From Nitrosomonadales bacterium (GTDB lineage: Bacteria > Pseudomonadota > Gammaproteobacteria > Burkholderiales > Gallionellaceae), in NCBI GenBank assembly GCA_016234685.1, contig JACRAT010000029.1:1-64000 (forward strand): a stretch of DNA of 64,000 bases, written 5' to 3'. A model generated the notes under the pieces. The model was not told the origin of the DNA and ran no database searches. It was given only the letters and a program-made list of their open reading frames with translations. Below are positions 41,901 to 51,036 of this stretch, piece after piece; position 1 is the first letter of the stretch, and each line of letters opens with the position of its first letter. Made by a program: the position numbers and the translations under genes.

Positions 41901-42421
41901 TTCCCCCCAGCCAGCAGGCGATTCTTCTCCGCGCTGCCCGCCGAGCTGCCGAAGTAATACGACAGCACCATCATCAGCGCGCCATCGAGCGTGCCCAGCA
42001 CTCGCGCCACCAGCTCGCGCATCGCCGGGTCAACCACGTGCGTCAACAGGAACGCCTGCACCGCCAGCCAGCCGACCACCACCAGCACCGCCAGCCCGCG
42101 CGGTGTCCAACTGTCGCCAGTCTTGATCTCCCGTCCGCGCGCATCGGCGCGGTCGCCTGCGGCTACACGCTCCAGCTCCTCGGCATGGGCGAATCCCAAC
42201 GCCTGCATCTTGGCGGCAAACTCGTTATCCGCCTCACGCAGCGCCAGCAGCTGCTCGGGCGTCGCCCCCGTCACTGCCTGCCCAATGGCCTTCTGATTGG
42301 CGTCTACCTGAACGCCAATCACATCGCCAATCGTCTGCGCCGCCATCCCTATCAGCCCCGGCACGTTGCCAGTGGCCGCCGCGCCGATCCACGGCAGCGC
42401 CTTTTTGATAAAGTCATTCAT
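41897..42421 (-). CDS. Holin-like membrane protein
   Basis: 174 aa, two C-terminal TM segments, beside endopeptidase gene. Confidence 0.65.
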   Translation of the reverse strand: MNDFIKKALPWIGAAATGNVPGLIGMAAQTIGDVIGVQVDANQKAIGQAVTGATPEQLLALREADNEFAAKMQALGFAHAEELERVAAGDRADARGREIKTGDSWTPRGLAVLVVVGWLAVQAFLLTHVVDPAMRELVARVLGTLDGALMMVLSYYFGSSAGSAEKNRLLAGGK

Positions 42422-42606
42422 TTCGCCGCCCCCCGTTCTCCCTGCACCAACCCCACCAGCGCCGAAACACTCGCGCTAAACCAGCCAGCCCCTCCTTGCC
42501 GCGCCTGCCGGTACAGATACGCCGCCCCCGCCCAGCGGCCCTTCTTGGCGCAGGCCAGTTCCTTGCGCTCAGCGGGTGTGCTACGTCGTTTTGCCTCGCC
42601 CATCAC
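42418..42606 (-). CDS. Hypothetical small phage protein
   Basis: 62 aa, overlapping starts/stops with neighbours. Confidence 0.5.
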   Translation of the reverse strand: MMGEAKRRSTPAERKELACAKKGRWAGAAYLYRQARQGGAGWFSASVSALVGLVQGERGAAK

Positions 42607-43061
42607 GCCAGCCCTTTCAGATAACGGGTTGGTTCGCCAGGTTTGAACACAGCGGACAGCACCTCGCCACGCGGCTTGTCGACAGCCGCCGCGATGGATA
42701 AATGCACCCAGCTCCCCTCGAAGATCAGCTGGTCGAAGTTGATGCCTGAGCGATTGATGACGCCGCAGATCAGGCGCGGTGTGCCATAAGCTGGGCAGGT
42801 GAAATCAACTGCCAGCCCCTTGGTGTGCTGGCTGGTGGGAGCGCCGCCCACACGGGCGTTGATCTCCGGGCTGCGGTAGCCGCTGGAGATCAGGATCGGC
42901 TTGTCACCCAGCAGACTGCGCACCAGCTCCAGCGTCTCGGCCAGCCGTTCGAGATTGCGAATCGCCTCTGGTGACGGGGTATTTTCGATGCCGAGGCGCA
43001 CTGAATCTTGCGAGTGCGTCAGCTCTTCCAGCGTGAAATGGGGGGTGAGATTCATAATCAA
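42603..43061 (-). CDS. Peptidase M15A-like endolysin
   Basis: LTPHFTLEELTHSQ, ISSGYRSPEINARVGGAPTSQHTKGLAVDF. Confidence 0.9.
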   Translation of the reverse strand: MIMNLTPHFTLEELTHSQDSVRLGIENTPSPEAIRNLERLAETLELVRSLLGDKPILISSGYRSPEINARVGGAPTSQHTKGLAVDFTCPAYGTPRLICGVINRSGINFDQLIFEGSWVHLSIAAAVDKPRGEVLSAVFKPGEPTRYLKGLA

Positions 43062-43246
43062 GCGGCCTCCGAGTGTGGTTTGAACTTTGAAGGGTCAAAC
43101 GCACACGGTGCAGAGCCAGAGCGATACTCATGTAGGGGCTGAAACTTGCAGTTTCCGTACCCGAACATGCGCTCGTCAGCCGCCACGCACCAGTAGGTAC
43201 AGAGCGAACAGCGGCGTATCAGCAGAGCAGTGATGTTTGTTCCCAT
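43058..43246 (-). CDS. Hypothetical Cys-rich small protein
   Basis: RRCSLCTYWCVAADERMFGYGNCKF, overlaps next gene by ATGA-type junction. Confidence 0.5.
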   Translation of the reverse strand: MGTNITALLIRRCSLCTYWCVAADERMFGYGNCKFQPLHEYRSGSAPCAFDPSKFKPHSEAA

Positions 43247-43282
43247 GCCGCGAATTTACGCGCGCGCGGGAAGGAAAAGAAC

Positions 43283-43300
43283 GCTGGAAATGTTTCCAGC
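43283..43300. promoter_or_regulatory. Palindrome GCTGGAAA-TG-TTTCCAGC
   Basis: Perfect 8-bp arms; upstream of leftward late operon; related copies at 54279 and 60001. Confidence 0.6.
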
Positions 43301-43471
43301 CGGGCGATGCAGAGCAGTCCAGAGTGGAATGTGGTGGTGACTTAAGTGGAGATCGTTATGTTTGGATACTGGAGAAATCTCTCGGGGGATGAGAAACGGT
43401 ATTGGGTGCTGTATGTTCTGAAGTGCGCCGTGGCCGGAGCGGCACTGGTGCTTATTTTGATGCAAGCCAAG

Positions 43472-43777
43472 TTAGAAGCGCACCAACGCAAGTCCCAAGT
43501 AGCCCCTCCATGCAGCAAAGTGGGAAGCTCGCACCTGAGCCGACATCAACCTGCGCTGCCACTCATGTTCGGCAAGAATGAACTGCGCGCTCTCGGGTGG
43601 ATAGGGGCTTTGCCACTTGGCTAAATCCTTGTCTGAAAGCTTGGAGAGCGCCGAACGATCAACCTGCTGATAGTCCTCATCCAGTTCGGCTTGAATTGCC
43701 GCCTGACGGTTCTTCTCCCTGAACTTTATTTCACGCGCTCGAAGCGATTCGGAGATTCTGTCCAAAAAGTCGGTCAT
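43472..43777 (-). CDS. Hypothetical protein
   Basis: 101 aa, charged, protein-like composition. Confidence 0.5.
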   Translation of the reverse strand: MTDFLDRISESLRAREIKFREKNRQAAIQAELDEDYQQVDRSALSKLSDKDLAKWQSPYPPESAQFILAEHEWQRRLMSAQVRASHFAAWRGYLGLALVRF

Positions 43778-43792
43778 GGCGGGATCATTTAG

Positions 43793-44359
43793 TCACTGGT
43801 CTTTCGGGAGATTCACGGGGGCCGCTGAAAACACATAAGCCTTATCCGCTGACGATAGGGCCAGTGAGTAGTTGTTTCCGTTCAGGATATAGCTGTGCAT
43901 CTGGTCTGCCGTGGTGGTTGCCGAGCCAAATAGCGTCACAACTTGCGGGCCGATGGCTGTTTTATCAATCGTTGGGTTGAGAGATTGAATCGTCAGGGAA
44001 ATCAGCAGCGGTATATTCATTGCGGCTTTCATTTGCGCAAGGTTGTCACGGCCTGATACGGTTTGAATAATTGTGATGGAGCGAACTGAGTGATCCTTCT
44101 CGTTAATGACCCCAACAAGGATTGAGTTGTTGTTGAACTGATGATTGAGGTATAGAAACCCGTCTGAGCTATCCTTCTTTGTAAGTTGAGCGTTCTGTAT
44201 TAGGAAGTCGCTTTGCTTGGAATTGAGATTGTTGACGAACTGCTCAATCGTCATTCCCAAGGTATAGGTTGGCTTTTCGACAACGGCAGGCTTTTCTTCT
44301 TTGCAGCCAAGCAGGGTAGCAATCAGCAGTATAGCTACCAGATTTGTGATTATTCGCAC
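43793..44359 (-). CDS. Putative lipoprotein (possible lysogenic-conversion gene)
   Basis: MRIITNLVAILLIATLLGCKEEK lipobox signal peptide. Confidence 0.65.
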   Translation of the reverse strand: MRIITNLVAILLIATLLGCKEEKPAVVEKPTYTLGMTIEQFVNNLNSKQSDFLIQNAQLTKKDSSDGFLYLNHQFNNNSILVGVINEKDHSVRSITIIQTVSGRDNLAQMKAAMNIPLLISLTIQSLNPTIDKTAIGPQVVTLFGSATTTADQMHSYILNGNNYSLALSSADKAYVFSAAPVNLPKDQ

Positions 44360-44486
44360 TACTCATCCCCCTTTGAAGTTTCCTCCATGATGCTGCCCGA
44401 CGATGGATTGAATGTACATATACCTTTTTGCCTATGCAGTTAGGCCTATTCATTTGCGGTGGGTTTTGCGCTAGGCTGCGCGCGGG

Positions 44487-44831
44487 CTAAGCCCTTTTCT
44501 TTTGCCGTTGCGCGAATAGAGCACCCGCTGCCGCAATGTGTTGCTTCTCTTCCTGCGGGCAATGTCGGTAGTTATCCAGTAGGGCCGCCTCATCTGGGGC
44601 TAGGGTTGGCGCAGGTGCAATGCCGCGCTGGCCAGTTAGGATGTACAACACGTCCGCGCCAGCGGAAGCAATGGCGACCAAGTAATCAGAGTCCGGGGCG
44701 CGTCCGTTCCCTTCATATAGCCCCTGAGTTTTCTTAGTTACCCCTCCGACCTCGCCAAGTGCTGTTTGGCTCAAACCAAGGCGCAGTCGTTCTTCTTTTA
44801 GCCTCTCCCCGAGAGAAACCGAGTGGTTCAT
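44487..44831 (-). CDS. XRE-family HTH regulator (putative prophage repressor)
   Basis: LGERLKEERLRLGLSQTALGEVGGVTKKTQGLYEGNGRAPDSDYL. Confidence 0.85.
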   Translation of the reverse strand: MNHSVSLGERLKEERLRLGLSQTALGEVGGVTKKTQGLYEGNGRAPDSDYLVAIASAGADVLYILTGQRGIAPAPTLAPDEAALLDNYRHCPQEEKQHIAAAGALFAQRQKKRA

Positions 44832-44842
44832 TTAAATACCTC

Positions 44843-44871
44843 TTGACAGGTAACCGTTCGGTTACCATAAT
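44843..44871 (+). promoter_or_regulatory. Early promoter TTGACA-N17-CATAAT with embedded operator GGTAACCG-TT-CGGTTACC
   Basis: -35 at 44843-44848, palindrome 44849-44866, -10 at 44866-44871. Confidence 0.75.
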
Positions 44872-44910
44872 TCGCACATCCACCCACAAATAAAAACGGA
44901 CTTCCACAAA

Positions 44911-45135
44911 ATGAAGCCTAAAAAAGACACCGATCAAGCTAAAGCCAAGCTACGCAAGAAGCGTGCTGAGCTTGCCGCCCTAGGCGTCAATCTGCGCGAG
45001 CTGTGCGCAGCGAACAACATCAATTACCAATCCGCCCGCGATCTGCTGTGTGGCAAATCCAAGGGCCGTCGCGGCGATGCTCATCGCGCCGCCGTCTTTC
45101 TCGGCCTCAAGCCCAACCCAGAGCAACGCACTTAG
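44911..45135 (+). CDS. Small DNA-binding protein (Ner-like position)
   Basis: LGVNLRELCAANNINYQSARDLLCGKSKGRRGDAHRAAVFLGL; first gene divergent from repressor. Confidence 0.7.
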   Translation: MKPKKDTDQAKAKLRKKRAELAALGVNLRELCAANNINYQSARDLLCGKSKGRRGDAHRAAVFLGLKPNPEQRT

Positions 45136-45159
45136 GAGCCATCATGAAACGCAAAACCA

Positions 45160-45429
45160 TCAATCGTCATCGCCAAGCTGCACGCTCAAAACAATTTTCG
45201 TCTCGCCAACAAGCGCTGCTGCGCGACTGTCTCCGCTTGCTTCGAGCAATTCGGCCATTCTGCCCAGCCCTGCAATCAGCCCCTTGCGCGGGAAATCTGG
45301 CTGCTCATTCAGCTCATATATCAATGCAATGTACATGCCCCTCAGCGCTGCGAACTCACTCGATACCTGAGAACCCATACCGCCTTGCCCGGCTTGCGCA
45401 GAAGAACCGCGCTTGATGCTTTTGTCCAT
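45160..45429 (-). CDS. Hypothetical protein, antisense to the early operon
   Basis: MDKSIKRGSSAQAGQGGMGS...; strong SD cggagggcatcATG. Confidence 0.55.
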   Translation of the reverse strand: MDKSIKRGSSAQAGQGGMGSQVSSEFAALRGMYIALIYELNEQPDFPRKGLIAGLGRMAELLEASGDSRAAALVGETKIVLSVQLGDDD

Positions 45430-45503
45430 GATGCCCTCCGAAATGAAATCGACGAGCACATTTTACGCAGCAGGCAGCGATTTTAGCGCGTCCGAACAAG
45501 TAT

Positions 45504-46016
45504 TTGTTTGGAACAGCATGGCAGGAGGCCGTTTCTGAAATGCGGCGGAATTGGAAACGCATCCAGCCCACCAGTCTGCGCGATGCGCTGCGGCTGTGCA
45601 AGGACTACGCGCTGGAGAAGAAGCGCTACACGGTGGAGCGCATCGCCGACCTGATGGATGTCAGCGCCGACCTGCTCTACAAGTGGCTGTCCACAGGCCG
45701 GATGCCCGCATCGTCCATCCCCGCCTACGAGCACATCTGCGGCATCAACTTCGCCACCCGCTGGCTGGCCACCAGCGCAGGGTTTCTGGTGATCGCCGCC
45801 CCCACCGGGCGCGATGCCACTGCCGCCGACATGCAGGTGCTGCAAGAGCTGCTGCACACCGCAGTCGGCAACCTGCTCAAGTTTTACGACCGGCGCGCGG
45901 ATGCAGATACCGCCTTGGCTGGCATCCAGCAGGCGATGGAGGGGCTGGCATGGCACAAGGTCAACGTCGAGAAAAACGATCAACCCGAATTTGAGTTTAC
46001 AGAGGAGCAAGCATGA
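45504..46016 (+). CDS. Phage early HTH protein
   Basis: RYTVERIADLMDVSADLLYKWLSTGRMPASSIPAYEHICG. Confidence 0.65.
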   Translation: MFGTAWQEAVSEMRRNWKRIQPTSLRDALRLCKDYALEKKRYTVERIADLMDVSADLLYKWLSTGRMPASSIPAYEHICGINFATRWLATSAGFLVIAAPTGRDATAADMQVLQELLHTAVGNLLKFYDRRADADTALAGIQQAMEGLAWHKVNVEKNDQPEFEFTEEQA

Positions 46017-46082
46017 AGCCGGAAGAAACAATTTTTTGCCCTGCCTGGGCAAACCTAGTCCAGGCAGAGCTGAGCGAGGCAA

Positions 46083-46349
46083 TCAGTGTAGGAGCCGATC
46101 CATCAGCGCATTGTATTCAGGGGCGGCTTGGCTACCGCGAATGCCTGCTGCGATCTGATTCAAAACAAGCTGAAGCACCTCGCGGTTGGCAACGGATTCA
46201 GGGATTTTTTCTGCGGTGGTATCGAAGCTTTGCGCAAGGTCGCCGGGATTGATTTTATGTTCACGGCAAATCGTATTGGACAGGTGCACAAGAGCAAGTT
46301 GCTGGCCAGCGAACAGCGCATAGATACGTTTCAACTGTTTATCAGTCAT
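46083..46349 (-). CDS. Hypothetical protein, antisense to the early operon
   Basis: MTDKQLKRIYALFAGQQLALVHLSNTICREHKINPG...; SD ctggagaatccccATG. Confidence 0.5.
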   Translation of the reverse strand: MTDKQLKRIYALFAGQQLALVHLSNTICREHKINPGDLAQSFDTTAEKIPESVANREVLQLVLNQIAAGIRGSQAAPEYNALMDRLLH

Positions 46350-46444
46350 GGGGATTCTCCAGTGGTTAGAAAAGGGGCGCTTGCGAGGCGCGCATCCATT
46401 TTATCCAACGGCAGTCATCCCCACCCAACAATAGAGGAGCAAGC

Positions 46445-47443
46445 ATGAGCAACATCGTGACAACTGAATCGAGTGGGGTAGCCCAGATCGCCGTGCGCTT
46501 TGGTGTGGATAGCGACGATCTCGGTGTGCTGGCGCGCATCGGATCGGATTCCATCAACCGAGCCATGTTCGAGATCACCCGTGCCGGGCTGGCATTTCTG
46601 CGGGCGCAGGAGCTGCTGTCGCTGGGAGATTTTGGGAATTCAGTCGTGTGCGAACGTTCGCACACGGACGATGACGGTGGCTTTATCGAGTGGATTGAGA
46701 AAAACGGCATGGCAAAAGAGCGCGTCTACGAATCCATGCGCATCGCCAAATTCGTGATGCGCCTGCCCGCTGGCCAGGTGGATGAGGTGCTGGCGCTGGG
46801 TAAGGTAAAAGTGATGCTGCTGGCCTCGCTGCCGCAAGAAGTGATCGACGAGGCAGCGCAGACCGGCGAAGGCTTGATCGGCAAGGCTGAGCTGATGACG
46901 GTACGCCAGCTCAAGGATGAGGTGGCTGCGCTCAAGCGCCGTGAGAAGAACTATGAAGCCGAGCTGGAGGTGGCGCAGCGCAAGGTTGAGCGACTCTCTG
47001 AAGCCAAGCAGCGCTTGACTCAATTCGAGTTGCGCACGGAAGAGCTGCGCGCCGAGTGCATGGCGCTGCAACTGGAAGCTGAGCTGCCTTTGAATGCCCT
47101 GCATAAGCTGTTTGAAGAAGAGTTGAACGATGTTTCAGGATCACCCGAAGCACGCCTGCGGCTGGAGCAAGTGTGGATCGTGGCGCACAACGCGGTAGCC
47201 ACTGGGCTGGACATGCTGGAGAAGCTGCACGAGCTGGATCGCCAAGAGCAGCTAGGCTTGCCATCGCGCCAAATGAGCCAGCACATCCTGCTGCCCAGCG
47301 AGGCCGCCGACTGGCTGCTGAACAAACCGTTGATCGAGAACCGCTACGAAGGGCAGCGCGCCCTGCGCGAAGACAAGCGCGTGCAAGACACGCCGCGTCG
47401 TGGTCGCCCTAAAGGCTCTAAAAACAAGGCGGACGGAGAGTAA
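46445..47443 (+). CDS. Phage early protein with coiled coil and C-terminal AT-hook-like tail
   Basis: 332 aa; C-term RRGRPKGSKNK. Confidence 0.65.
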   Translation: MSNIVTTESSGVAQIAVRFGVDSDDLGVLARIGSDSINRAMFEITRAGLAFLRAQELLSLGDFGNSVVCERSHTDDDGGFIEWIEKNGMAKERVYESMRIAKFVMRLPAGQVDEVLALGKVKVMLLASLPQEVIDEAAQTGEGLIGKAELMTVRQLKDEVAALKRREKNYEAELEVAQRKVERLSEAKQRLTQFELRTEELRAECMALQLEAELPLNALHKLFEEELNDVSGSPEARLRLEQVWIVAHNAVATGLDMLEKLHELDRQEQLGLPSRQMSQHILLPSEAADWLLNKPLIENRYEGQRALREDKRVQDTPRRGRPKGSKNKADGE

Positions 47444-47446
47444 GCC

Positions 47447-49108
47447 ATGAAAGGGAGCGCGATGATCAAGCGCATCGACCCGCCATCTGGCGGTCAGGTG
47501 GCAGTGATGCCTGCGGCCAAGGTGCTGGCGCTGCGTAGCCGCGACCCTTGGCGCGAGGCGACCGAGCGCGCTCGGCAAGTCGCTCAGCACCGCGAGACCG
47601 TCGTGAGCTTCATCCTGCAACAGGTCAATCAGGGGGTGTCGCAGAACAATGCCGTCTCGCTGCTGATGTCGCGCGCTGAGGCTGGCCAGCTGCCTGCGCA
47701 TGTCAAGGTGGCGCTGGCGGGGGTGGCCAAGGCTGGGCGCGCCACGCCTTCCCGTTCGGCGATCTGTGAGTGGTGCGCTCAACACCGCGAAGGCGGTGTC
47801 ACCGCGCTGCTGCCAGATCACAAGGGGCGCGTGGTTGAGGCTGCCGGATGGTGGGGGCCTGCGCTGGAGTATTACAACAACCCCGGCAAGCCGGATATGT
47901 CGGCGGTTCATCGCCGACTGGTGGAGGTGGATGGCTTCGCCGTCACCTATGACCAGGTGCGCGGATACCTGACTGGCGTGCCCGCCATGTTTGGCCGCAA
48001 CAGCCCAGCCCGTATCGGCAAAAACCTCTACCGACTCACCGAAAAGGCCTACATCCGCCGCTCGACCGAAAACGCCTTGCCCGGCGATGTGTATGTCGCT
48101 GACGGTTATCGCGCTGACGTGTACCTGGCGCACCCAGTCACCGGCGACATCTGGCGGCCAGAACTGACGGTCGCGCTGGATATGCGCAGCCGGATCTGTG
48201 TCGGCTGGCGCGCTGATGAGCATGAAGGCACTTATGCCGTGCAGAACATGTGGGCGGAGTGTTTTGCCCGCTGGGGGCATGTGCCGCCCTTCATCTACGT
48301 GGATAACGGCTCGGGCTACAAGAACAAGCTGATGAGCGATGACCTGACCGGCTTCTACGCCCGTGCGGGTGTGCAACAGATCATCCACGCCATACCCGGA
48401 AATCCACACGGCAAGGGCTGGGTGGAGCGGTTCTTCAGGATCGTGAAGGATGACTTCCTCAAGCTGTGGATGCCGCAGTTCTACTGCGGCACTGACATGG
48501 CCGACGAGGTGCTGAACAAGACGGTGAGTGAGATCAAGGCCGGTCGGCTGGCATTGCCGACGCTGGCTCAATTCACCGAAGCTTTCAATGCGTGGCTGTT
48601 GCGCTATGCCCATCGCCCGCACCCAGAGGACAAGAGCATCACCCGCGCATCGTTGTGGTCGCAACTGGTTCCTATCCCGCCGCACGCTGGCGTGACTGAA
48701 CTCAAGCGTCAGGCTGTCACGCTCACCGTTCGCCGCGCCGTAATCAAGCATGGCAAGCGCGAATACATGCACCCCGATCTGCACGCCTTCAATGGGCAGC
48801 GTGTGCTGCTGGAATACGACCTGATGGATAACGCCGTGGCGGTGATACGCACGCTGGATGGACGCTGGATCTGCGACGCACACCTGATTGCCGCCATTGA
48901 TGCCATTGCACCGAGCCGCATGGACGATAAGCGCGTCGCCCGCGCCGACGATGCCATCAAGCGGTTGGAACAGAAGATCGACGAGCAGAAGGCGCGCGCC
49001 GGTCGGGTGTTCGACGCCGAGGCGCTGGCCGAGGGTGCGCTGCCTGCGCTGGAGGGGGAAGCGCAGCGTATTGAGCACAACGATTTCAGTTTGGACGATT
49101 TTAACTAA
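47447..49108 (+). CDS. Mu-type transposase A (DDE)
   Basis: VYVADGYRADVYLAHPVTGDIWRPELTVALDMRSR, FIYVDNGSGYKNK, GNPHGKGWVERFFR. Confidence 0.92.
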   Translation: MKGSAMIKRIDPPSGGQVAVMPAAKVLALRSRDPWREATERARQVAQHRETVVSFILQQVNQGVSQNNAVSLLMSRAEAGQLPAHVKVALAGVAKAGRATPSRSAICEWCAQHREGGVTALLPDHKGRVVEAAGWWGPALEYYNNPGKPDMSAVHRRLVEVDGFAVTYDQVRGYLTGVPAMFGRNSPARIGKNLYRLTEKAYIRRSTENALPGDVYVADGYRADVYLAHPVTGDIWRPELTVALDMRSRICVGWRADEHEGTYAVQNMWAECFARWGHVPPFIYVDNGSGYKNKLMSDDLTGFYARAGVQQIIHAIPGNPHGKGWVERFFRIVKDDFLKLWMPQFYCGTDMADEVLNKTVSEIKAGRLALPTLAQFTEAFNAWLLRYAHRPHPEDKSITRASLWSQLVPIPPHAGVTELKRQAVTLTVRRAVIKHGKREYMHPDLHAFNGQRVLLEYDLMDNAVAVIRTLDGRWICDAHLIAAIDAIAPSRMDDKRVARADDAIKRLEQKIDEQKARAGRVFDAEALAEGALPALEGEAQRIEHNDFSLDDFN

Positions 49109-49119
49109 GGGAGAACAGC

Positions 49120-50064
49120 ATGACGCAGAAGACTTATCCACCGCACTACACCTCAGCCGACATCGCGCTGATCGAGCGTATCCACGTCTGGATGGCTGCG
49201 CACAGATATACACAAGCGGCGCTGGCCAGACTGTCTCGTGTGGCAGCCAGCACGCTCAATCAGATCCTCAAGGGAGCGTATATCACCAGCCCGAGCAAGC
49301 AGCTTGCTTCGGTGGAGTCAGCCATGCGCCACGCGGAGGAGACCACCTTGGATGCAGTCGTTCCGGTCGAGACCAGCGTGTTCAAGCTGGGGCATACCTG
49401 CTGCGCGATGGCACGGCGCAATCGCAACTTCGCCGTGTTCAGCGGGTTCGTCGGCACCGGCAAGACCTTCGCCATCAAGCACTACGCTGCCGCGCACAGC
49501 AACACGCATTTGATCGAGGCCACGCCGACGATGACCCCGCAGAGCCTGATCCGCGACCTATCGGTGCGCATTGCCGGATACAGCGGAAAGGGCAGCATCG
49601 CCAGCCGTTTTGATGCGGTAGTAGATGCGCTGCGCAACACCGACAGCCTGCTGATCGTGGACGAGGCCGAAACGCTGACCCCGCACCAGCTCCACACCCT
49701 GCGCCGCCTGCGCGACCTCGCCAACGTCGGCATCTTGCTGGTTGGCACGGAGCATTTGTCCGGCCTGATCAAGCCAGCACATGGGCAATTCGATCAGATC
49801 CGCAGCCGCACCGGATTCTGGCCAGAGACGGTGCGCCAGATCACCCAAGACGATGCCGCCGCGCTGGTGCAGGCCGGATTCGGCACGGAAGAGGTGCCGG
49901 ATGAGGTGGTGCAACGCCTCTACCAATACTGCAAGGGAAGCGCACGGATGCTGGTCGAGGGGCTGATCGCCTCGATGCAGCAGATGCGCAAGGGCCGTGC
50001 ATTAAGCCGCGACATGGTTGATTACGTCGCAAAACAGGCGCTGTGCCTGCAATCGTTAGCCTAA
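49120..50064 (+). CDS. MuB-like transposition AAA ATPase
   Basis: FSGFVGTGKTFAIKHYAA Walker A, SLLIVDEAETLTPHQL Walker B, N-terminal HTH. Confidence 0.92.
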   Translation: MTQKTYPPHYTSADIALIERIHVWMAAHRYTQAALARLSRVAASTLNQILKGAYITSPSKQLASVESAMRHAEETTLDAVVPVETSVFKLGHTCCAMARRNRNFAVFSGFVGTGKTFAIKHYAAAHSNTHLIEATPTMTPQSLIRDLSVRIAGYSGKGSIASRFDAVVDALRNTDSLLIVDEAETLTPHQLHTLRRLRDLANVGILLVGTEHLSGLIKPAHGQFDQIRSRTGFWPETVRQITQDDAAALVQAGFGTEEVPDEVVQRLYQYCKGSARMLVEGLIASMQQMRKGRALSRDMVDYVAKQALCLQSLA

Positions 50065-50074
50065 GGAGAGCCTC

Positions 50075-50248
50075 GTGAGAAGAGATACGAATGAAGTGAA
50101 AGTCCGCAACTACCGCATCGTCGCGTTCGTCCTGGCTGTTCTGCTGGCTTACTCAGTGGTCGGCAACAACGACCGACGCGTGCATGAAGCGGAGTCTTGT
50201 GGCACTCACCTCAAATACTCCAGCGCCCTGCTGGCCAGCCGGGAGTGA
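50075..50248 (+). CDS. Small membrane protein (57 aa, GTG start)
   Basis: Not in ORF track; AAGGAG SD, one TM (YRIVAFVLAVLLAYSVV). Confidence 0.5.
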   Translation: MRRDTNEVKVRNYRIVAFVLAVLLAYSVVGNNDRRVHEAESCGTHLKYSSALLASRE

Positions 50249-50251
50249 GCC

Positions 50252-50476
50252 ATGTGCGGAACAGTCAACCATCTGAGCGACGACGAGCAATTCGACCTAG
50301 CCAGCGACCTCGCCCATCTTGCCAGCAGGCTTGACGATGCCCGCGTGCATCTGCCCAAGCCCTACCGAGACGACGCGCTCGAAGTGGTCGAAGCGCTGCA
50401 TCGCCGCGCGGCTGAGCTTGGCGGTGATCGTGCCTGCGAGATCTACGGCAACGAAGAAGAGGAACTGCACCTGTGA
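50252..50476 (+). CDS. Hypothetical phage protein
   Basis: 74 aa, packed in early operon. Confidence 0.55.
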   Translation: MCGTVNHLSDDEQFDLASDLAHLASRLDDARVHLPKPYRDDALEVVEALHRRAAELGGDRACEIYGNEEEELHL

Positions 50477-51030
50477 AAACCTCCTGCCCAGCCTGCGGAG
50501 CCACCGCCAGCCTTGATGTGCTGCTCGGCAACGAAGGCGCACGCGAGGCGGTGATGGCGGCGCTGGCCATGCCTGCGCCCATCGGCAAGCTGCTGGTGCA
50601 GTACCTCGGCCTGTTTCGCCCGGCATCCCGCAACCTCTCGTTCGACCGCGTGGCCACGTTGCTCAACGAGCTGCTGCCGATGATTTCTGAAGCCAAGATC
50701 GAGCGAAAAGGATGCACCTACTCGGCTCCACAGGATTACTGGCGCATGGCTATAGAGCTCATGCTGGCCAAACCCAAATCTGGCCCGGACTCACTCGACC
50801 TGCCGCTCAGGTCTCACGGATACCTGCTGTCCGTTATAGCAGGATATTCAAAAAAGGCCGAGGGCGAGCGGGAGGCCAAGACCGAAGCACAGCGCGCCGG
50901 TCGCACACCGGTCGGCAGTGTGGCCGCGCATCAACCCGTAGCACCCGCTAAAACTGAGCAAAAGAGAACATTCATCCCAGAACCGGTGAAGGCCGAGCTG
51001 GGGCGCTTGAAAACCAAAACCCACCCATAG
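50473..51030 (+). CDS. Hypothetical phage protein with N-terminal CPAC motif
   Basis: 185 aa, overlaps upstream stop. Confidence 0.6.
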   Translation: MKTSCPACGATASLDVLLGNEGAREAVMAALAMPAPIGKLLVQYLGLFRPASRNLSFDRVATLLNELLPMISEAKIERKGCTYSAPQDYWRMAIELMLAKPKSGPDSLDLPLRSHGYLLSVIAGYSKKAEGEREAKTEAQRAGRTPVGSVAAHQPVAPAKTEQKRTFIPEPVKAELGRLKTKTHP

Positions 51031-51036
51031 GAGACC

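Noticed and set aside
43346-43624. 92-aa + strand ORF MEIVMFGYWRNLSGDEKRYWVL...
   Set aside because: N-terminal half looks protein-like with one TM, but it overlaps 43472..43777 (-) by ~150 nt; I could not decide between them, so it is not listed as a feature
46013-46252. 79-aa + strand ORF after the early HTH gene
   Set aside because: Start is plausible (ATGA overlap) but most of it overlaps the better-looking leftward ORF 46083..46349; protein-like signal weak
47252-49213. 653-aa - strand ORF opposite the MuA-like transposase
   Set aside because: Long only because of GC-rich antisense bias; the transposase frame carries the DDE motifs
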